A stretch of DNA of 64,000 bases from Pseudomonas sp. SLFW (GTDB lineage Bacteria; Pseudomonadota; Gammaproteobacteria; Pseudomonadales; Pseudomonadaceae). The notes below the pieces were generated by a model. That model was given only the letters and a program-made list of their open reading frames with translations. It did no database searches and had not been told where the DNA came from. Below are positions 58,979 through 64,000 of the stretch, one piece after another. Location: the NCBI RefSeq assembly GCF_009905615.1, contig NZ_JAAAKW010000008.1, positions 202,809-266,808 on the forward strand, given 5' to 3'. Within the stretch, counting starts at the first letter, position 1; each line of letters opens with the position of its first letter. Both the position numbers and the translations under genes were made by a program.

Positions 58979-60076
58979 TTACGAGAGGCTGGACAGGTAG
59001 TCGTCAAAACCAAACTCACGAACCACCTCGACTGTACCGTCGAGTTGTTTCACTGCGATGGACGGCATTTTCAGGCCGTTGAACCAGTTCTTCTTGACCA
59101 TGGTGTAGCCCGCGGCGTCCACGAAGGACAGCCGATCGCCGATGGTCAGCGGACGATCGAATTGGTATTCGCCAAAGATATCGCCGGCCAGGCAGGATTT
59201 ACCGCACACCATGTAGGTGTGGTCGCCTTCGCTCGGGGCCAGCTTGGCGTCGAGGCGGTAGATCAGCAGATCGAGCATGTGCGCTTCGATGGAGCTGTCG
59301 ACCACGGCCAGGTTTTTGCCGTTGTAGAGGGTGTCGAGCACGGTCACTTCCAGAGAGGCGCTCTGGGTGATCGCCGCTTCGCCCGGTTCCAGGTACACCT
59401 GCACGCCGTATTTCTGCGAGAACGCTTTCAGGCGTGCGCAGAATGCGTCGAGTGGATAGCCTTCACCGGTGAAATGAATACCGCCGCCGAGGCTGACCCA
59501 TTCCACTTTGTGCAGCAGATGGCCGAAACGTTCTTCGATGGTCGACAGCATCTGGTCGAACAGGCCGAAGTCGCCGTTCTCGCAGTTGTTGTGGAACATG
59601 AAACCGGTGATCTGCTCGATCACTTTTTCGATTTTCTCCGGGTCCCATTCGCCGAGACGGCTGAACGGACGCGCAGGGTCGGCCAGCAGGTAATCGGAGC
59701 TGCTGACTTGCGGGTTCACGCGCAGGCCGCGCACCTTCTCGGCGCAGGCGGGGGCGTGGCGCTCCAGCTGGCTGATGGAGTTGAAGATGATCTTGTCGCA
59801 GTTGGCGAGCATCTCTTCAATCTCGTCATCTGCCCAGGCGACGCTGTAGGCGTGTGTCTCGCCTTCGAACTTCTGACGGCCCAGCTTCAGCTCATAAAGA
59901 GAAGAAGAGGTGGTCCCGTCCATGTACTGCTGCATCAGGTCGAACACCGACCAGGTCGCGAAACACTTGAGTGCCAGCAGGGCTTTCGCACCGGATTGCT
60001 CGCGCATGTACGCGATCTTTTCCATGTTGCGCAGCAGCTTTTCTTTGTCGATGAGGTAGTACGGCGTTTTGATCAT
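58979..60076 (-). CDS. nspC: Carboxynorspermidine/carboxyspermidine decarboxylase
   Basis: A 365-residue PLP-dependent fold-III decarboxylase: TPYYLIDKEKLLRNMEKIAY begins the barrel, and the PLP-binding Lys is in KALLALKCFATWSVFDLM. WVSLGGGIHFTGEGYPLDAF and CLAGDIFGEYQFDRPLTIGD are further active-site motifs. It removes the carboxyl group to give spermidine or norspermidine. Together with the downstream dehydrogenase this is the alternative, S-adenosylmethionine-independent polyamine route. No diaminobutyrate aminotransferase/decarboxylase lies nearby, so spermidine from putrescine is the likelier product. Confidence 0.95.
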   Translation of the reverse strand: MIKTPYYLIDKEKLLRNMEKIAYMREQSGAKALLALKCFATWSVFDLMQQYMDGTTSSSLYELKLGRQKFEGETHAYSVAWADDEIEEMLANCDKIIFNSISQLERHAPACAEKVRGLRVNPQVSSSDYLLADPARPFSRLGEWDPEKIEKVIEQITGFMFHNNCENGDFGLFDQMLSTIEERFGHLLHKVEWVSLGGGIHFTGEGYPLDAFCARLKAFSQKYGVQVYLEPGEAAITQSASLEVTVLDTLYNGKNLAVVDSSIEAHMLDLLIYRLDAKLAPSEGDHTYMVCGKSCLAGDIFGEYQFDRPLTIGDRLSFVDAAGYTMVKKNWFNGLKMPSIAVKQLDGTVEVVREFGFDDYLSSLS

Positions 60077-60380
60077 TTCGTGGCCTCCAGCAATGCCAGC
60101 CGAAAAAGGACGGGGATTGTGCCTTCACTCGAAAGGGATCGAAAGGGTGAAACCGTTTTTTTGCCGCTTTATGCGACGTTCGTGACCGAATTCCGGCTCT
60201 CTTGAAATATTTTGTGTTCAGTTGAGCAGGCATCAACGGTCTGTCAGCTTTGCCGCACACTGCCGGATAACCATGACAATTGAGGCATGGGTCTCTGTCA
60301 AAGCGCAGAAAACTCTTTTAAGATTTGCGCTGAATACGTATGCAATTGGCCCTAAAACAAATCCTGCCGGAGACAAGACT

Positions 60381-61163
60381 GTGGCAAATGAATACGAAAC
60401 CTTGGGCATGCCCTCCTTTCGACTGGACGGCAAAGTCGCCTTGATCACCGGCGCGGGTACCGGCATTGGCGCCGGGACCGCGCTGGCGTTCAGCGCTGCG
60501 GGTGCTGAGCTGGTCTTGGTGGCCCGGACCCAGAGCAATCTTGATCAGGTCGCCGAGGTCATCCGCGCACGGGGTGGGAAGGTCACGACGGTGGTATGCG
60601 ACGTCACCGATCGCGCCGCGATTCGCGCGGTGATCAACGCGCTTCCCAAGCTGGACATTCTGGTGAATAACGCCGGGACCAACTTCCCTGAGCCAATGCT
60701 CGACGTCACCGACGAGCACCTGGACACGGTAATTGATCTCAACGTTCGTGCCTGCTTCGTCACTGCCCAGGCCGCCGTGCGCAAGATGCTGGAAAACACC
60801 GGGCCGGACACCGGCGTGATCATCAACATCTCTTCGCAAATGGGCCATGTCGGTTCGCCGAACCGCACGGTGTATTGCATGACCAAGCATGCGGTGGAGG
60901 GGCTGACCAAGGCCATGGCCGTCGAGCTGGCGGACCGTGGCATTCGGGTCAACACGCTGTGCCCGACATTCGTGGACACGCCGATGGTGCGCAAGATCGT
61001 CGACACCCCCGAGAAGGAAGCGTTTCTGGTCTCGAAAATTCCCATGGGGCACATGGCGAAGATGGAAGACGTGATCGGCGCGGCGCTGTACCTCGCCGGC
61101 CCTTCGGCACGAATGGTCACCGGCACGTCCTTGAAAGTGGACGGCGGCTGGACAGCGCAATGA
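60381..61163 (+). CDS. Short-chain dehydrogenase/reductase
   Basis: A 260-residue classical SDR: DGKVALITGAGTGIGAGTAL has the cofactor loop TGAGTGIG, ILVNNAGTNFP the NNAG strand, and TVYCMTKHAVEGLTKAMAVE the Tyr-x-x-x-Lys pair with Ser in INISSQMG. The GTG at 60381 has GGAG 8 bases upstream and gives VANEYETLGMPSFRLDGK; the frame open to 60222 lacks such a site. It is convergent with the 3-hydroxyacyl-CoA dehydrogenase-like gene at 61206, with a hairpin between. The substrate is unknown. Confidence 0.88.
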   Translation: MANEYETLGMPSFRLDGKVALITGAGTGIGAGTALAFSAAGAELVLVARTQSNLDQVAEVIRARGGKVTTVVCDVTDRAAIRAVINALPKLDILVNNAGTNFPEPMLDVTDEHLDTVIDLNVRACFVTAQAAVRKMLENTGPDTGVIINISSQMGHVGSPNRTVYCMTKHAVEGLTKAMAVELADRGIRVNTLCPTFVDTPMVRKIVDTPEKEAFLVSKIPMGHMAKMEDVIGAALYLAGPSARMVTGTSLKVDGGWTAQ

Positions 61164-61170
61164 CCGATGA

Positions 61171-61198
61171 GCCACCCCTCATTTGAAAGAGGGGTGGC
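61171..61198. terminator. Perfect hairpin between convergent genes
   Basis: GCCACCCCTC at 61171-61180 pairs with GAGGGGTGGC at 61189-61198. There is no T run, so it may be a weak or Rho-assisted terminator for either side. Confidence 0.55.
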
Positions 61199-61205
61199 GA
61201 TAACC

Positions 61206-62171
61206 TCAGTCGCGCTCGAACGTCCGCCGCTGGGCACTGAACGCCATGAGCGCGCGATCACGCCACGCCCGTCGCGTTTCGAGCTGATCGTGTGCCAGGA
61301 ACTCGCGGCGCTGGGCTTCGATGTTCGCGATCAATTCAGGGCTCCATTCCCGTTCATGGGTACGCGAATCGGCGATGCCGCGATAGAGCGGTCCCAGTCG
61401 CTGCGCGTAATCCGCCACGCCGCCGACGGCGTTCAGGTCAATCGTTTCGAATGGGCCCATGAACGACCACCGCCAGCCGAGGCCGTCGCGCACCGTCTTG
61501 TCGATGTCTTCGCAACTCGCGACGCCATCCTCCACCAACGCCCAGGCTTCTCGCAGCAACACCGCTTGAAGGCGATTGAGCACAAAGCCGTCGACCTCCT
61601 TGCGCACGTGCACCACGCTCTGGCCCACGGCGTCCATCAGTGCGGCCGTGAACGCGACGACCTCGGGCGCGGTTTCCGGGGAGGGCACGATTTCCACCAC
61701 GGGCACCAGGTACGGCGGGTTGACCGGGTGTGCAATGACCACCCTCGGCGTGATGTTCAAGCCCAAGGCAAATGCTGAAGCAGGAATGCCTGACGTCGAG
61801 CTGCCGATGATCAGATCTGGTGCCGCCACAGCCTCCAGTTCGAGCATCAGGGCGCGTTTGACGTCGGTGCGTTCGAGGATCGATTCCTGCACGTAGATCG
61901 CGCCTTCAACGGCGTGGGCCAGGCTGTCGCAAACGGTCAGCCGCGCCAGGATCGCGTCGGCAGGCTCGCTCAACAGACCGTGGGCCGTGAGGTCGCCGAT
62001 CTGCTGTTCGATCAATGGCACGGCAGCGTTGGAAATCGCCGGGTTGGCGTCGTAGATCCGTACCGCCAATCCGGCCCGGGCGAAGACCAGTGCCCAGCCG
62101 GAACCGACCAGACCGGCCCCGACGATGGCGACGGGACGGCCTTGGGTCAGGGTTTCAAGTTCATGCTTCAT
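61206..62171 (-). CDS. 3-hydroxyacyl-CoA dehydrogenase-family protein (L-carnitine/L-gulonate dehydrogenase-like)
   Basis: A 321-residue NAD-dependent dehydrogenase: RPVAIVGAGLVGSGWALVFA binds NAD, IIGSSTSGIPASAF is the family loop with the Ser, VIAHPVNPPYLVPVVEIVPS carries the catalytic His, and NRLQAVLLREAWALVEDG is in the C-terminal domain. Single-domain members of this size include L-carnitine and L-gulonate 3-dehydrogenases; the exact substrate is not readable. The gene overlaps the end of the lactonase-like gene by 11 bases, so they form an operon. Confidence 0.88.
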   Translation of the reverse strand: MKHELETLTQGRPVAIVGAGLVGSGWALVFARAGLAVRIYDANPAISNAAVPLIEQQIGDLTAHGLLSEPADAILARLTVCDSLAHAVEGAIYVQESILERTDVKRALMLELEAVAAPDLIIGSSTSGIPASAFALGLNITPRVVIAHPVNPPYLVPVVEIVPSPETAPEVVAFTAALMDAVGQSVVHVRKEVDGFVLNRLQAVLLREAWALVEDGVASCEDIDKTVRDGLGWRWSFMGPFETIDLNAVGGVADYAQRLGPLYRGIADSRTHEREWSPELIANIEAQRREFLAHDQLETRRAWRDRALMAFSAQRRTFERD

Positions 62172-63078
62172 TGTTCACCTTTGACAGCTGTTGGTCGCCC
62201 AGGCAGATCTCCGTGACCTGCAGGCCCTGAGGCGTCAGGCGGGACGGGTAGACATCCTTGAGGCGTTCTTCGTGGATCGGGATCAAGCGTTTAGGGTCCT
62301 GATCGACGACGTTGAGCATCGCGACGGTGGCCATCACCAGATTTTCCTGGCTCCCTGACGCCAGGCCCACCGGCGTAATCGCCAGCTCGCCGCGTACTTC
62401 GCCGTTGCCGATTTCAGCGTTTTTGAGGAAGTTGTCGTAGCTGTAGACCAGGTCACCGGCCAGCACGTAGGAGTCTTGGGATTCACGGGCCAGGTCGTTA
62501 CGCACATGCACCCACATCGAGGCGAACGTATGGCTGTCGTAGGCGACGTGCAAGTCGATGCCTGGCAGGAAGTCGGCCATGTCGCCATCCACGCAGCGCA
62601 AGCGCCCGTCCTTGGCGAGGGTGACGGCGCGCAGCACGTCAGACGGATCGGTGGCGATCATCATCCAGTGCTGATGGCCTTGCGGGAGTGACATCACCCA
62701 GATCCACTTCGCCAGCTCTTTTTCCTGAATGTAGAAGGTCGCATTGGGGAAGGCGTCGGTGTTACCAAGGTGGTCGAAGTGCGCGTGGGTGAGGATCACC
62801 GTGTCCACTTCCTCCGGCGTCACGCCGCATTGAGCGAGGACTTCAGTGGGCGAGTGCCAGTTGCCGACGCCGAATTTCTTTTCAAGGTAGGCGCCGTAAT
62901 CCTTACTGTTGTAGCCGACGTCGATCATGATCGTGCGGCCATGGCCTTTGATCAGCACGTAGCAGTAGGGCAGTTTGCGCGTGCCCTGGTTGTGCGCGCC
63001 GAAGATGATACCGCTGACCGGATAAAGCTCCACGGCGCTGTATTCGAGCACCCAGATGGAATAAGCATTGCCTGGCAT
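62161..63078 (-). CDS. MBL-fold hydrolase of the N-acyl homoserine lactonase family
   Basis: A 305-residue metallo-beta-lactamase-fold protein. The zinc motif is LTHAHFDHLGNTD (H-x-H-x-D-H). SYVLAGDLVYSYDNFLKNA supplies the metal Asp, and the IPIHEERL His is the last ligand. The length and an AiiA-like layout fit the AHL-lactonase family, but many members hydrolyse other esters or lactones. It overlaps the downstream dehydrogenase gene and follows an unrecognised gene at 63095 by 16 bases, which suggests a catabolic operon rather than stand-alone quorum quenching. Confidence 0.87.
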   Translation of the reverse strand: MPGNAYSIWVLEYSAVELYPVSGIIFGAHNQGTRKLPYCYVLIKGHGRTIMIDVGYNSKDYGAYLEKKFGVGNWHSPTEVLAQCGVTPEEVDTVILTHAHFDHLGNTDAFPNATFYIQEKELAKWIWVMSLPQGHQHWMMIATDPSDVLRAVTLAKDGRLRCVDGDMADFLPGIDLHVAYDSHTFASMWVHVRNDLARESQDSYVLAGDLVYSYDNFLKNAEIGNGEVRGELAITPVGLASGSQENLVMATVAMLNVVDQDPKRLIPIHEERLKDVYPSRLTPQGLQVTEICLGDQQLSKVNNEA

Positions 63079-63094
63079 AAGTCACCTGTTGTTT

Positions 63095-63664
63095 TTATGG
63101 GGTGAACGGAAGAGGTTGCTCAGCGTTACTCAAGGCTTGCAGCGGAATGCAGCAGGCGCAGCCGTCTGCGAAGTCCACGGTTTGAAGGCGGGTTTCCGGG
63201 TCGGCGGCGCACCGAAGCATCGAACATGCCGCTTCCAGCGCTTTGACCATGCGCGGGATTTCGTCGCGCAATTGATCGGGGCTGTTGACGGTTCGGCGCA
63301 GGGAGCGGGCGATGTCGTCCACGTGGGCGGCAGCCTTCGACAGATGCCGGTAGTGTTCGGTGGCCATGGCGGGTGGGCGAATCGTTAGCAGGCTGCAACG
63401 GCAATCCTCGATCTGCTCCAGTGGCGTGGACGCCAGGTTGTAATACGCTTCGAAGCAGCTTCGCGCCTGGCCCAGAATCAGCAGCCCGCCCAACTGGCCG
63501 ATGATGCCGTTGAGCTGGTCGAAGTACGGGCGAATCTGCGCGCAGTAGGCCACCCATTCATCCAGCCGAACGCCGATGCCGATGGCGTCCGAGTTGCTGC
63601 GCTCGGCGTCTTTGTAGGCGTGTCGAGCGAGGCCGAAACGGGTCGAGTTGAGCGTCAATGTCAT
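63095..63664 (-). CDS. Unrecognised conserved-looking protein
   Basis: A 189-residue soluble protein beginning MTLTLNSTRFGLARHAYKDA, with no signal or membrane segment. It is helical, with several cysteines (SCFEAYYNL, DCRCSLLT, ACSMLRCAAD) and a C-terminal ADGCACCIPLQ cluster. GGGAGGGAA precedes the ATG at 63664, chosen over a start 17 codons earlier. I do not recognise the family. It lies in the operon upstream of the lactonase-like gene; the Cys-rich tail could bind a metal, which is speculation. Confidence 0.6.
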   Translation of the reverse strand: MTLTLNSTRFGLARHAYKDAERSNSDAIGIGVRLDEWVAYCAQIRPYFDQLNGIIGQLGGLLILGQARSCFEAYYNLASTPLEQIEDCRCSLLTIRPPAMATEHYRHLSKAAAHVDDIARSLRRTVNSPDQLRDEIPRMVKALEAACSMLRCAADPETRLQTVDFADGCACCIPLQALSNAEQPLPFTP

Positions 63665-63711
63665 GTGTTCCCTCCCATGGCCCGAGCCCGAAGGCTCAGG
63701 CACGCGTGCGT

Positions 63712-64000
63712 TCACTGCGCGTCGAACGCCTTGGTTTTGGTCAGGTGATACAGCCCTTGAGGCGCATCACATTTGGCGCAGTTGATGCCCGGCTCATTGG
63801 CGGCAGCGCGGGCGGCGTCTTCTGGCAACGGCTGAATGGTCGCGCCCGGCGTGGGGATGCCGTCGGTGGCGGACTGCAAGGAAATTTCCGGCAGCAGCGT
63901 TTGATCGAACACCTCGGTCACGAACGAATCCGGCACTTTGCCTTCAGCCAGCGCATTGCATTCGAGGGTCACTTTGTCGCCCTTGCACACGGTCACTTTG
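63712..64000 (-). CDS. Unrecognised protein, C-terminal part (cut by window edge)
   Basis: The reverse strand from the window edge to a stop at 63712 encodes at least 95 residues: TVCKGDKVTLECNALAEGKV near the visible start and GINCAKCDAPQGLYHLTKTK at the end. The CxxC (CAKC) suggests a metal or haem site but no haem-type CxxCH is present. The 5' end lies outside the window. It precedes the gene at 63095 by 47 bases, in the same operon. No function can be named. Confidence 0.55.
   Translation of the reverse strand, partial: KVTVCKGDKVTLECNALAEGKVPDSFVTEVFDQTLLPEISLQSATDGIPTPGATIQPLPEDAARAAANEPGINCAKCDAPQGLYHLTKTKAFDAQ

Noticed and set aside
58880..60205. A 441-codon open frame on the + strand
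   Set aside because: It is antisense to the carboxynorspermidine decarboxylase gene, which is fully conserved.

Overview
This window is a chromosomal segment of a fluorescens/syringae-type Pseudomonas. The best evidence is the block at 44.9-54.3 kb (nadA, M48 peptidase, TusA-like protein, AI-2E transporter, bcp, gcvR, dapA, bamC, MBL hydrolase, purC, tRNA-Ser), whose order is typical of Pseudomonas. The high-GC coding style, REP-type inverted repeats carrying GGAGCGAATTCATT arms, and the many LysR/SDR pairs agree with this. No species can be named from the sequence alone.

Layout. At 0-13.4 kb there are small regulator/oxidoreductase pairs (LysR-tautomerase, MarR-SDR, HxlR-SDR, LysR-medium-chain reductase), a dicarboxylate symporter, glutaminase and a chemoreceptor. 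At 13.7-28.2 kb lies a large catabolic regulon: a luciferase-like flavin monooxygenase, two paralogous flavin reductases, an NCS1 base permease, a polyamine-type ABC importer, a RibBA-like flavin-synthesis protein, a DUF1330 protein, a FadR-type GntR regulator with a Nudix hydrolase, an aldehyde dehydrogenase, an alpha/beta hydrolase and an amino-acid-synthesis (PF06684) family protein. Six copies of a TGGTATACCA palindrome lie in front of its transcription units, which marks it as one regulon. The gene set resembles the Rut and pyridine ring-cleavage logic, so the substrate is probably an N-heterocycle, but its identity is not visible. At 28.3-30.6 kb is a patch of broken genes (cytochrome b561, Old Yellow Enzyme, a headless LysR, a 3' copy of the SDR from 7 kb). 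At 30.7-44.7 kb come more regulator/enzyme pairs (Rrf2-methyltransferase, LysR-SDR, ArsR-quinone reductase, TetR-O-methyltransferase), a rhomboid protease, a solute-binding protein and a REC-PAS-GGDEF protein.

At 44.9-54.3 kb is the housekeeping block (NAD, lysine and purine synthesis, outer-membrane assembly, peroxide defence). Directly downstream of tRNA-Ser(CGA), at 54.5-57.6 kb, is an AT-rich insert holding a compact three-gene cassette (dual-OB-type protein, DUF488, DUF4326 with a Rossmann-like N-terminal half) and decayed DNA with a DUF6429 pseudogene. This cassette is the best candidate for a poorly described, possibly nucleotide- or defence-related system. From 57.7 kb to the end there is a carboxy(nor)spermidine synthase/decarboxylase operon, then an SDR facing a 3-hydroxyacyl-CoA-dehydrogenase-like gene, an AHL-lactonase-family metallohydrolase and two unrecognised genes, the last cut by the window edge.
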